A stretch of 64,000 nt of DNA from UBA3478 sp964217345 (lineage in GTDB: Bacteria > Bacteroidota > Bacteroidia > Flavobacteriales > Flavobacteriaceae): contig CAXPJI010000013.1 of the NCBI GenBank assembly GCA_964217345.1, forward strand, positions 1 through 64,000, given 5' to 3'. The notes under the pieces were generated by a model. The model worked only from the letters and a program-made list of their open reading frames with translations, was not told where the DNA came from and did not search any database. A program made the translations under genes and the position numbers. The stretch's first letter is position 1, and each line of letters starts with the position of its first letter. Shown one piece after another: positions 26,647 to 34,182 of this stretch.

Positions 26647-27537
26647 ATGGCATCTGCTTGGTTTAAAAGGACAGAAAAGGGAATACAAACGGCTACGGAG
26701 GAGAAAAAAGACACCCCTAAAGGGCTTTGGTACAAGTCTCCTACCGGAAAAATAGTTGAGTCTGACGAATTAGCTAAAAATGCGTTTGTAAGTCCTGAAG
26801 ATGATTATCATGTACGCATTGGAAGTAAGGAGTATTTCGAATTACTTTTTGATGACAACACATTTACCGAGTTCAACCAAGAACTTTCTTCAAAGGACCC
26901 TTTAAATTTTGAAGACACTAAGAAGTATAAGAACCGTCTGGTTGATGCTAAGAAAAAGACCAAATTAAACGATGCGATCAGAACAGCCTATGGATTATCT
27001 GCAGGACGTGAGATCGTTATTGCTTGTATGGATTTTAGTTTCATCGGAGGCTCAATGGGAAGTGTAGTTGGAGAAAAAATCGCGCGTGCGGTAGACGTCG
27101 CTATTAAGAGAAAAGCACCATTTGTGATCATATCAAAATCAGGAGGAGCAAGAATGATGGAGGCGGCTTTGTCCTTAATGCAAATGGCTAAAACCTCTGT
27201 AAAGCTAGCTCAACTCGATGAAGCTAAACTACCTTACATCTCACTTTGTACCGATCCTACTACTGGAGGTACAACAGCATCCTATGCAATGTTAGGAGAT
27301 ATCAACATTGCTGAACCTGGAGCTCTAATCGGTTTTGCAGGGCCTCGAGTAGTGAAGGATACTACAGGACAAGATCTACCTGAAGGTTTTCAGACTGCAG
27401 AGTTTGTTAAGGAGCATGGTTTTTTAGATTTCATCACTCACAGAAAAGAATTGAAGAAAAAGATCAATCTATATATTGACCTGATCCTCAACCTGCCACT
27501 GAGAAAAGTTTCTGAAAAAGCAGAAGAGCTATCTTAA
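26647..27537 (+). CDS. accD: acetyl-CoA carboxylase carboxyltransferase subunit beta (zinc ligands replaced)
   Basis: This 296-aa subunit works with AccA to transfer the carboxyl group from biotin to acetyl-CoA in fatty-acid synthesis. The crotonase-type core is complete (FIGGSMGSVVGEKI, SGGARMMEAALSL, DPTTGGTTASYAMLGD, IGFAGPRVV). The N-terminal four-cysteine zinc ribbon of the classical enzyme is degenerate: the four positions are Ser31, Gly34, Ser49 and Asp52. As far as I recall this is shared by flavobacterial AccD proteins. The gene follows fbaA by 15 bp. Confidence 0.95.
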   Translation: MASAWFKRTEKGIQTATEEKKDTPKGLWYKSPTGKIVESDELAKNAFVSPEDDYHVRIGSKEYFELLFDDNTFTEFNQELSSKDPLNFEDTKKYKNRLVDAKKKTKLNDAIRTAYGLSAGREIVIACMDFSFIGGSMGSVVGEKIARAVDVAIKRKAPFVIISKSGGARMMEAALSLMQMAKTSVKLAQLDEAKLPYISLCTDPTTGGTTASYAMLGDINIAEPGALIGFAGPRVVKDTTGQDLPEGFQTAEFVKEHGFLDFITHRKELKKKINLYIDLILNLPLRKVSEKAEELS

Positions 27538-27546
27538 AAAATAACC

Positions 27547-27554
27547 TATATTTG
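27547..27554 (+). promoter_or_regulatory. -7 element for rpsO
   Basis: TATATTTG matches TAnnTTTG right after the accD stop and implies a transcript start near 27560, at the base of the leader hairpin. Confidence 0.55.
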
Positions 27555-27557
27555 CCG

Positions 27558-27578
27558 CCTGATTGAGCGTCAATCAGG
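27558..27578 (+). promoter_or_regulatory. hairpin in the rpsO 5' leader
   Basis: A perfect 8-bp inverted repeat (CCTGATTG / CAATCAGG) with loop AGCGT lies 28 nt before the rpsO start. It begins close to the predicted transcript start. S15 represses its own translation through leader RNA folds in several phyla, so this is a candidate autoregulatory site. Confidence 0.55.
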
Positions 27579-27606
27579 TACATAATAATCATTAACGAAT
27601 ATTGGC

Positions 27607-27876
27607 ATGTATTTATCACAAGAAAAAAAAGCAGAAATCTTCAAGCAATACGGGGGTTCTGAAACTAACACGGGTTCGACAGAAGGGCAAATCGCTCTTT
27701 TTACTTACCGAATCAATCACTTAACTGAACACTTAAAGAAAAATCATAAAGATTTTAATACTGAGCGTTCATTAATTCGCTTAGTAGGTAAGCGTCGTAG
27801 TCTTCTAGACTATCTAAAAGCTAATGATATCGAGAAGTATCGTTCGCTTATTAAAGATCTAGGGATCCGTAAATAA
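27607..27876 (+). CDS. rpsO: 30S ribosomal protein S15
   Basis: This 89-aa protein binds the central domain of 16S rRNA early in 30S assembly. Family motifs are clear: TGSTEGQIALFTYRINHLTEHL, given here as TGSTEGQIALFTYRI and NHLTEHLKKNHKDF, then RSLIRLVGKRRSLLDYL. Length is exactly typical. It has its own promoter, a leader hairpin and a strong terminator, so it can be transcribed separately from pnp downstream, the same order as in many bacteria. Confidence 0.98.
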   Translation: MYLSQEKKAEIFKQYGGSETNTGSTEGQIALFTYRINHLTEHLKKNHKDFNTERSLIRLVGKRRSLLDYLKANDIEKYRSLIKDLGIRK

Positions 27877-27884
27877 TCTATTAA

Positions 27885-27912
27885 GGGCATTCCAACGAAT
27901 GCCCTTTTTTTT
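27885..27912 (+). terminator. rpsO terminator
   Basis: GGGCATTC (27885-27892) pairs with GAATGCCC (27897-27904), followed by T8. It starts 8 nt after the rpsO stop. Confidence 0.92.
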
Positions 27913-27939
27913 GAAACGCTCGTTGTTTCTCAGTTTTTC

Positions 27940-28025
27940 ATTGGTCTACCACACTTCACAACAACACAACTATTGACCAATTGTTTAACTCGTGCCACAG
28001 GCACAAAATACTAGGATTTATCCTA
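27940..28025 (+). promoter_or_regulatory. inverted repeats in the pnp leader
   Basis: Three perfect inverted repeats precede pnp: ATTGGTC (27940) with GACCAAT (27975), GTGCC-ACA-GGCAC (27992-28004) and TAGGA-TTTA-TCCTA (28012-28025). The last ends 8 nt before the ATG. In enterobacteria PNPase controls its own mRNA through leader hairpins cut by RNase III; a comparable role here is inferred. Confidence 0.45.
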
Positions 28026-28033
28026 ACAATTTT

Positions 28034-30256
28034 ATGATTCCAAAAACATTTCAAGAGATCATTGATCTCGGTGATGGCAGAACAATCAGTATTGAAACTG
28101 GTAAACTTGCCAAACAAGCGCATGGCTCGGTAGTCGTACGCTCAGGAAACTGTATGTTATTATGTACAGTAGTTTCAAATTATCAAGCAGCTGACGTTGA
28201 CTTCCTACCACTTACAGTGGATTACAGAGAGAAATTTGCTGCAGCAGGTAGATACCCTGGTGGTTTCTTCAAAAGAGAAGCTAGACCAAGTGATGGTGAA
28301 GTATTAACAATGCGTATCGTTGACCGTGTACTTCGCCCATTATTTCCAAAAGATTACCACTCAGAGACTCAGGTAATGATTCAGATGATGTCTTACGATG
28401 AATCGATCACTCCTGACGCCCTTGTAGGTCTTGCAGCCTCAACCGCACTACAATTATCAGATATTCCATTCGAAACTGCTATTTCAGAGGTTCGTATTGG
28501 ACGTGTAAACGGGGAATTTGTTCTTAACCCTTCTCTAGCACAATTAAAAGAATCTGATATCGATATGATCATCGGAGCCTCTTACGATTCTGTAATGATG
28601 GTTGAAGGTGAGATGAAGGAGATTAGCGAAGAAGAAATGGTTGAAGCCATTAAATTCGCTCACGAAGCTATTCGCGTACAATGTGATGCCCAGCACCGCT
28701 TGGTGGAGCAAGTAGGTAAGAAAGAAACCCGTGAATTCGAAGAGGCTGCTAAAGACGAAGCGCTTTATCATAGAATTCATGAACTCGCTTACGACAAAGT
28801 TTACGCTGTTGCGAAAGCTGGATCTTCTAAAAAGGAACGTGGTGCCGCATTTGCTGAAATCAAAGAAGCGGTTAAAGCGAGTTTTTCAGAAGAAGAATTA
28901 GAAGAAAAGGGCAAGCTAATCGGTAGCTATTACAGTAAAGTTGAAAAAGAGGCAGTACGTAATCTAACCTTAGACGAAGGCCTTCGTTTAGATGGAAGAA
29001 AGACCGACGAAATTCGTCCTATCTGGTGTGAAATTGATTATTTACCATCTACCCACGGTTCAGGTATTTTTACCCGTGGTGAGACTCAGGTTTTATCTAC
29101 TGTAACCCTAGGTACTTCTCGCGAGGCTAATATCATCGATATGCCGTCATTAGAAGGAGAAGAAACGTTCTATCTTCACTATAACTTCCCTCCTTTCTCC
29201 ACAGGAGAAGCGAGACCAATTAGAGGTACCTCACGTAGAGAAGTTGGACACGGTAACCTAGCTCAAAGAGCGTTAAAGAATATGATTCCTGACGACTGTC
29301 CTTATACGGTTCGTGTAGTGTCTGAAGTATTAGAATCTAATGGTTCTTCTTCAATGGCTACCGTATGTTCGGGGACACTAGCTCTTATGGATGCCGGTAT
29401 TCAAATCAAAAAGCCAGTTTCAGGTATCGCAATGGGACTTATCACTGATAGCGAGAGTGGCAAGTATGCAGTACTTTCAGATATCCTAGGTGACGAAGAT
29501 CACCTTGGTGATATGGACTTCAAAGTGACAGGTACAGCAGATGGTATCACCGCATGTCAAATGGACATTAAGGTAAAAGGTCTTTCTTACGAAATCCTTA
29601 CTAAAGCTTTAATGCAAGCTAAAGACGGAAGACTACATATTCTAGGCAAGCTGATCGAAACCATTGATACTCCTAAAGCAGAAGTTAAGGCTCATGCTCC
29701 TAAAATCGTTACTACTAATATCCCTGGTGATCTTATCGGAGCGTTTATCGGAAGCGGTGGTAAAAACATTCAAGAACTTCAAAAAACTACCGGATGTACC
29801 ATCGTTATTAACGAGAATGAAACCGGAGAAGGTGTTGTTGAAATTCTAGGTACTAGTCAAGAAGGTATCGATAGTGTAATCGCTTCAATTGAATCATTAA
29901 TGTTCAAGCCTGAAGTTGGATCTACCTATAAGGTTAAGGTGATTAAAATGCTTGAATTTGGTGCAGTAGTTGAATACGTAGATGCTCCTGGAAACGAAGT
30001 ACTACTTCACGTATCAGAGCTTGCATGGGAACGCACTGAAAATGTCAGCGACGTTATCAACATGGGTGATGAATTTGAAGTTAAGTACTTTGGATTTGAC
30101 CCAAGAACCAAGAAAGAGAAAGTGTCACGTAAAGCTCTTTTAGAAAAACCTGAAGGTTACGTAGAAAGAGCTCCAAGAAACGATCGCAGAGATAATAGAG
30201 GTTCTAGAGATTCGCGCCACGGCCGTGACAATAGATCTAAAGATCGTAATCACTGA
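28034..30256 (+). CDS. pnp: polyribonucleotide nucleotidyltransferase (PNPase)
   Basis: This 740-aa phosphorolytic 3'-5' exoribonuclease degrades mRNA. Two RNase PH-like domains are separated by a helical linker; LTVDYREKFAAAGRYPGGF, SGEARPI-like TGEARPIRGTSRREVGHG and GDEDHLGDMDFKV are visible. A KH domain (IGSGGKNIQELQKTTG) and an S1 domain (GAVVEYVDAPGNEVLLHVSE) follow, and the tail is Arg/Asp/Asn-rich. The start is the ATG at 28034, giving the family N-terminus MIPKTFQEI; an upstream GTG at 27992 lies in the leader hairpin. Confidence 0.97.
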   Translation: MIPKTFQEIIDLGDGRTISIETGKLAKQAHGSVVVRSGNCMLLCTVVSNYQAADVDFLPLTVDYREKFAAAGRYPGGFFKREARPSDGEVLTMRIVDRVLRPLFPKDYHSETQVMIQMMSYDESITPDALVGLAASTALQLSDIPFETAISEVRIGRVNGEFVLNPSLAQLKESDIDMIIGASYDSVMMVEGEMKEISEEEMVEAIKFAHEAIRVQCDAQHRLVEQVGKKETREFEEAAKDEALYHRIHELAYDKVYAVAKAGSSKKERGAAFAEIKEAVKASFSEEELEEKGKLIGSYYSKVEKEAVRNLTLDEGLRLDGRKTDEIRPIWCEIDYLPSTHGSGIFTRGETQVLSTVTLGTSREANIIDMPSLEGEETFYLHYNFPPFSTGEARPIRGTSRREVGHGNLAQRALKNMIPDDCPYTVRVVSEVLESNGSSSMATVCSGTLALMDAGIQIKKPVSGIAMGLITDSESGKYAVLSDILGDEDHLGDMDFKVTGTADGITACQMDIKVKGLSYEILTKALMQAKDGRLHILGKLIETIDTPKAEVKAHAPKIVTTNIPGDLIGAFIGSGGKNIQELQKTTGCTIVINENETGEGVVEILGTSQEGIDSVIASIESLMFKPEVGSTYKVKVIKMLEFGAVVEYVDAPGNEVLLHVSELAWERTENVSDVINMGDEFEVKYFGFDPRTKKEKVSRKALLEKPEGYVERAPRNDRRDNRGSRDSRHGRDNRSKDRNH

Positions 30257-30309
30257 TCAGATCGAGATCAAAAAGAAAGCTCTGAAGACTAATTCAGACT
30301 AGCTAGTTT

Positions 30310-30342
30310 AAAGGGGAGTTTTTAACTCCCCTTTATTTTTTT
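30310..30342 (+). terminator. pnp terminator
   Basis: AAAGGGGAGTT (30310-30320) pairs with AACTCCCCTTT (30324-30334) across a 3-nt loop and is followed by a T-rich tract. Confidence 0.9.
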
Positions 30343-30406
30343 ACAAATAATTGTAACCTTTCGAAACTTCCTGCGTATAACTAAGCGACATCATTCCAAA
30401 ACGCAC

Positions 30407-31270
30407 ATGAGACAGTTAAAAATTACAAAGCAGGTTACTAATAGAGAAACCGCATCCCTAGACAAGTATTTACAAGAAATTGGTAAAGTAGATCTGATCA
30501 CCGCTGAAGAAGAGGTAGAATTAGCTCAGAAGATCAAAGCAGGTGATCAACGTGCTTTAGAAAAACTAACTAAGGCCAACCTAAGATTCGTGGTATCGGT
30601 AGCCAAGCAGTATCAAAACCAAGGATTAACCCTTCCCGATCTTATTAATGAAGGTAACTTAGGACTAATCAAAGCGGCTCAACGATTTGACGAGACTAGA
30701 GGATTTAAGTTTATCTCCTATGCAGTTTGGTGGATTAGACAATCTATTTTACAAGCACTAGCAGAGCAATCTCGTATCGTACGACTTCCGCTTAATAAAA
30801 TTGGATCGATTAACAAGATCAATAAAACATTTGCTCACCTAGAACAAGCGCATGAACGCATGCCATCTGCTGAAGAGATCGCTGCTGAACTCGACATGAC
30901 CGTAGAAGATGTAAAGCAGTCTCTTAAAAATTCAGGAAGACACGTTTCTATGGATGCTCCTCTAATCGACGGTGAAGACTCAAACTTATACGATGTTCTT
31001 CGCTCAGGAGAATCACCGAACCCTGATAAGGAATTACTTCACGAGTCACTAAGAACTGAAATTGAGCGCGCTCTTGAGACCCTTACACCAAGAGAAGCAG
31101 ACGTAGTACGACTATACTTCGGTTTAGCCAGTGCGCATTCTATGACTCTAGAAGAAATTGGTGAAACCTTTGATCTTACTCGTGAAAGAGTTCGTCAAAT
31201 AAAAGAGAAGGCGATCAGAAGATTAAAGCATACCTCAAGAAGTAAAATTCTTAAAACTTATTTAGGATAA
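30407..31270 (+). CDS. rpoD: primary RNA polymerase sigma factor (sigma-70/RpoD)
   Basis: This 287-aa sigma factor directs housekeeping transcription. It has region 1.2 (SLDKYLQEIGKVDLITAEEE), region 2 (DLINEGNLGLIKAAQRFD, GFKFISYAVWWIRQ), region 3 and region 4 with the helix-turn-helix (LEEIGETFDLTRERVRQIKEKA). Region 1.1 and the non-conserved insert are absent, the compact form usual in Bacteroidota. That agrees with the TAnnTTTG promoters found throughout this window. The gene sits between pnp and rpe and ends at a strong terminator. Confidence 0.96.
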   Translation: MRQLKITKQVTNRETASLDKYLQEIGKVDLITAEEEVELAQKIKAGDQRALEKLTKANLRFVVSVAKQYQNQGLTLPDLINEGNLGLIKAAQRFDETRGFKFISYAVWWIRQSILQALAEQSRIVRLPLNKIGSINKINKTFAHLEQAHERMPSAEEIAAELDMTVEDVKQSLKNSGRHVSMDAPLIDGEDSNLYDVLRSGESPNPDKELLHESLRTEIERALETLTPREADVVRLYFGLASAHSMTLEEIGETFDLTRERVRQIKEKAIRRLKHTSRSKILKTYLG

Positions 31271-31331
31271 ATTACTATCTTGCCTAAACTTACAGTTTTC
31301 GTGGCTGTTCGTTTTTTGATTGATGATTATG

Positions 31332-31362
31332 GAAACGCCGGCTTTGCCGGCGTTTCTATTTT
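31332..31362 (+). terminator. rpoD terminator
   Basis: GAAACGCCGGC (31332-31342) pairs with GCCGGCGTTTC (31346-31356), an 11-bp perfect stem, followed by a T-rich stretch. Confidence 0.92.
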
Positions 31363-31391
31363 AATTCTAATCGATTCGCTAATTTTACCCT

Positions 31392-32039
31392 ATGGCACAT
31401 TCGATAGCACCCTCACTCCTAGCTGCTGATTTTGGAAAACTCAACGAGGCGATTTCAGAAGTAAATAAAAGCTCCGCTTCTTTATTACACCTAGATGTAA
31501 TGGACGGGCAATTCGTTCCTAATATCTCCTTTGGCGTACCCGTGATTGAGGCAGTTGCTAAGGTTTCAACCAAACCCCTTGACATTCATTTAATGATTAT
31601 TGATCCAGATAGGTATCTAAATACTTATGCAGCATTTAAGCCCGAATACCTAACCATTCATTTAGAAGCATCCACACATTTGCACAGGAGTATCCATCAA
31701 ATTAAAGAACTGGGATGTAAGGCAGGCGTCGCTATTAATCCTCACACCAATATTGAATTACTGAAGGATACGATTAAAGATATTGATCTTGTTTGCGTGA
31801 TGAGTGTTAATCCAGGTTTCGGAGGACAGTCGTTTATCGAGAATACCTACGATAAAGTAATCGCCTTAAAGAAGTTAATCAATGAGACCAACTCAAACAC
31901 TTTAATTGAAATTGACGGCGGGGTTACCAAGAATAATGCTGTGAAATTAAGCCACTGTGGCGCTGATATTTTGGTTGCCGGAAGCTCAGTTTTTCGAACT
32001 CCATCAATTGTTGAGGCAATAACAGCACTTCATGGATAA
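31392..32039 (+). CDS. rpe: ribulose-phosphate 3-epimerase
   Basis: This 215-aa TIM-barrel enzyme interconverts ribulose-5-phosphate and xylulose-5-phosphate in the pentose phosphate pathway. Metal and catalytic motifs are present: SLLAADFGKL, HLDVMDGQFVPN, the second HxE (IHLEAS), MSVNPGFGGQSF and EIDGGV. Length is typical. It overlaps the next gene by 8 bp, so both are probably one transcription unit. Confidence 0.96.
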   Translation: MAHSIAPSLLAADFGKLNEAISEVNKSSASLLHLDVMDGQFVPNISFGVPVIEAVAKVSTKPLDIHLMIIDPDRYLNTYAAFKPEYLTIHLEASTHLHRSIHQIKELGCKAGVAINPHTNIELLKDTIKDIDLVCVMSVNPGFGGQSFIENTYDKVIALKKLINETNSNTLIEIDGGVTKNNAVKLSHCGADILVAGSSVFRTPSIVEAITALHG

Positions 32040-33003
32040 ACAGTACGATTTAATCATCGTAGGTGCAGGTCCGATAGGAATTGCTTGTGCGCTAGAGGCA
32101 CAAAGACGAGAGTGGTCATACACCATTATCGAAAAAGGGACGCTGGTAAACTCACTTTATCATTACCCGAAAGGAATGCAGTTTTTTTCCTCTTCAGACA
32201 ATTTAGAGCTTGACAACATCCCTTTTATCTGTAAAGAACCAAAACCCTTTCGATCTGAAGCACTTCAATACTATCGAGCAGTTGCACAATCGAGAAATCT
32301 AAACATTAAATTATTCGAGCAAGTTCATACCACCCATAAAACCCTTGAAGGCAACTTTTCTATTACCACTTCAAAGGGGGCTTATCGCTGTTCAAATCTG
32401 GTGATTGCTACAGGCTTTTTCGACTGCAGTAACCAACTAAATATTCCGGGAGAAGAGCTTGCTCATGTAAGTCATTATTTTGATGACGCTCATTTTTACG
32501 CCAACCAAAGAGTTGCTATCGTAGGTGCCAACAACTCAGCAGTGGATGCCGCTTTACAATGCTACAGAGCTGGAGCAAAGGTTGAGATGATTATCAGAGG
32601 AGATGCTATCGGAGAACGAGTGAAATATTGGGTACGGCCAGAAATTATTAATCGAATTGCTGACGGCTCTATAACCGCTCATTACCAAAGTCATCTCAAA
32701 GAAATACACGAGGATCACCTCCTTATTTCAAAGGAAAATGAAACTAAAAAATTAGCTATTGATTACGTCCTGCTAATGATTGGGTATCGACCTGACTATG
32801 ATTTCCTCAAGCAGGCTGGAGTAACCTTTGAAAAGGACCCAATGCAAACTCCGAAATACAATCCTGAAACCTTAGAGACTGAGGTTGAAGGCCTATTTCT
32901 CGCCGGTGTAGTACTCGGAGGATTAAAAACAAACGCTTGGTTTATTGATAATTCAAGAGATCACGGACTAAAGATTTGTGATACTATTCAAAAAAGGGCT
33001 TAG
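32032..33003 (+). CDS. ypdA: YpdA-family FAD/NAD(P)-dependent oxidoreductase (putative bacillithiol disulfide reductase)
   Basis: This 323-aa flavoprotein belongs to the thioredoxin-reductase-like group but lacks the redox CxxC. It has an FAD loop (IIVGAGPIGIACA), the YpdA-type NSLYHYPKGMQFFSSSDNLE segment (NSLYHYPKG, MQFFSSSDNLE) and a second dinucleotide site (VAIVGANNSAVDAAL), ending with LAGVVLGG. YpdA reduces oxidised bacillithiol in Firmicutes, and bacillithiol is made by many Bacteroidota. The substrate is therefore inferred from family. It overlaps rpe by 8 bp. Confidence 0.85.
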   Translation: MDKQYDLIIVGAGPIGIACALEAQRREWSYTIIEKGTLVNSLYHYPKGMQFFSSSDNLELDNIPFICKEPKPFRSEALQYYRAVAQSRNLNIKLFEQVHTTHKTLEGNFSITTSKGAYRCSNLVIATGFFDCSNQLNIPGEELAHVSHYFDDAHFYANQRVAIVGANNSAVDAALQCYRAGAKVEMIIRGDAIGERVKYWVRPEIINRIADGSITAHYQSHLKEIHEDHLLISKENETKKLAIDYVLLMIGYRPDYDFLKQAGVTFEKDPMQTPKYNPETLETEVEGLFLAGVVLGGLKTNAWFIDNSRDHGLKICDTIQKRA

Positions 33004-33014
33004 CAAATTTTAAT

Positions 33015-33022
33015 TATTTTTG
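33015..33022 (+). promoter_or_regulatory. -7 element for the yqeY-like gene
   Basis: TATTTTTG matches TAnnTTTG and lies 21 nt before the ATG at 33044; its TTG mimics an earlier in-frame start. Confidence 0.5.
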
Positions 33023-33043
33023 TCTCCCAATTCAGATATCAAT

Positions 33044-33493
33044 ATGGCTTTACAAAATCAGGTAATGGATGCACTCAAGGCAGCAATGAAAGCAAAAGAC
33101 GCTGTGGCTTTAGAATCACTACGGGCGATAAAGTCAGCAATACTCCTTCAACAAAGCGAAGCAGGTGCAAAAGAATTGAGTTCTACTGATGAAATTAAGC
33201 TACTACAGAAACTGGTAAAACAAAGAAAAGATAGCGCGGCGCTCTACAACGAACAAGGTAGATCAGACCTAGCCGACCCAGAGCTAGCACAAGCTAAAGT
33301 TATCGAGCAATTCTTGCCAGAGCCTTTATCAGAGGCCGATCTTAACCAACTGATTAAAGAGATCATAAACGATCTTTCTGCAGAAGGAATGAAAGACATG
33401 GGACGAGTTGTTGGAGAAGTTAATTCGAGAGCAGCTGGTAGAGCTGAAGGAAAAGTTATCGCCCAAAAGGTTAAAGACCATCTAAGCAACTAA
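33044..33493 (+). CDS. GatB/YqeY domain-containing protein
   Basis: This 149-aa helical protein matches the YqeY family, related to the tail domain of GatB in the tRNA-dependent amidotransferase. Typical stretches are LRAIKSAILLQQSEAG, QKLVKQRKDSAALYNEQGR, QFLPEPLSEADL and MKDMGRVVGEVNSRAAGRAEGK. Its biochemical role is unproven; tRNA binding is plausible. It starts at ATG 33044. The stop is only 6 bp from the truncated tRNA-Arg copy that marks the left end of the island, so it is the last core gene before that insertion. Confidence 0.92.
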   Translation: MALQNQVMDALKAAMKAKDAVALESLRAIKSAILLQQSEAGAKELSSTDEIKLLQKLVKQRKDSAALYNEQGRSDLADPELAQAKVIEQFLPEPLSEADLNQLIKEIINDLSAEGMKDMGRVVGEVNSRAAGRAEGKVIAQKVKDHLSN

Positions 33494-33496
33494 TCT

Positions 33497-33556
33497 ACTG
33501 GCCGCGTAGTTCAACTGGATAGAATATCAGATTTCGGCTCTGAGGGTTGGGGGTTC
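33497..33556 (+). repeat. left direct repeat (attL-like)
   Basis: These 60 bases are identical to 36202-36261. They comprise 3 bases plus the first 57 nt of tRNA-Arg. Sequence diverges immediately after the TTC of the T-loop. Confidence 0.9.
33500..33556 (+). pseudogene. 5' fragment of tRNA-Arg(UCG)
   Basis: The acceptor 5' strand, D arm, anticodon arm and the first half of the T arm are identical to the intact gene at 36205. The 3' T-arm strand and the acceptor 3' strand are replaced by unrelated sequence, so it cannot fold as a tRNA. It lies directly behind the yqeY-like gene. Confidence 0.85.
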
Positions 33557-33610
33557 TATTCTCAATCTTACCACTCGTTCAGCAACTTTCCAAAGCTAAA
33601 TTTAATGATT

Positions 33611-33629
33611 TTTGACAGCTATTTGACAG
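33611..33629 (+). repeat. left pair of TTTGACAG motifs (candidate arm-type sites)
   Basis: Two direct copies of TTTGACAG start 11 bp apart (33611 and 33622), 54 bp inside the left repeat. The same pair with the same spacing occurs near the right end. Confidence 0.7.
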
Positions 33630-33709
33630 TCCTTTTACGTGAATTAAAAGTAACGCCTTATAAGAACGTCAAGGCTACAAATTCAAATTGTTTTTTGAGA
33701 ACCTATAAC

Positions 33710-34060
33710 TTACCCTCTGCCTTGATTGGGAGGCAAAGGTATATTGTACTTTTTGTAAAACTTATTCCTTTTGGAAACAAAGATTAAATGACGAACTAAA
33801 TGATAAGGTGTGGTGAACATTCCTGCAATTGCAGCACCTAAACCTATTACCGTCACAGTTTCTTCGGTAGAAACAGAAACAACCCCAAGAGTAAAGACGC
33901 TGGCAGAAACCAATAGGTAGGATCTACTCGTTTTAACTTTTGTATCTAGTATGATTTTTTGTTGCGCTTGCTCCGAATTAATTGAATCAACCTCTTGTTT
34001 CACTTGTGCTGTTGCATTTAAAGCAAAAAGTGTTACTACAGCAAGCATTAAATACTTCAT
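33710..34060 (-). CDS. small exported or membrane protein of unknown function
   Basis: I do not recognise this 116-aa protein. It starts with a good signal peptide (YLMLAVVTLFALNATAQ). A short polar stretch and two hydrophobic segments follow (about residues 48-65 and 70-85), then a basic tail ending PPNQGRG, so it may be membrane bound. It lies inside the island near the left end, transcribed toward it, downstream of another unknown membrane-type protein (34183-34882). No catalytic motif is visible. It is likely island cargo. Confidence 0.6.
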   Translation of the reverse strand: MKYLMLAVVTLFALNATAQVKQEVDSINSEQAQQKIILDTKVKTSRSYLLVSASVFTLGVVSVSTEETVTVIGLGAAIAGMFTTPYHLVRHLIFVSKRNKFYKKYNIPLPPNQGRG

Positions 34061-34182
34061 AAGAATAAGTTTACATGTAAGATAAGAAACATTTTGACTT
34101 CTTGATTTAAAACAGCTTAGCCTTAAGAATCTAATTAAAACAAAAAAACATTTTTTAAGTAGACTTTAGTATTTAGAAAAAC

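Noticed and set aside
33500..33573. A second functional tRNA-Arg
   Set aside because: The T-arm and acceptor 3' strands do not match; only the first 57 nt are tRNA.
33605..33787. 60-aa plus-strand reading frame at the left end of the island
   Set aside because: It begins on the TTTGACAG arm motifs, overlaps the end of the minus-strand gene at 33710 and has no recognisable composition or promoter; probably chance.
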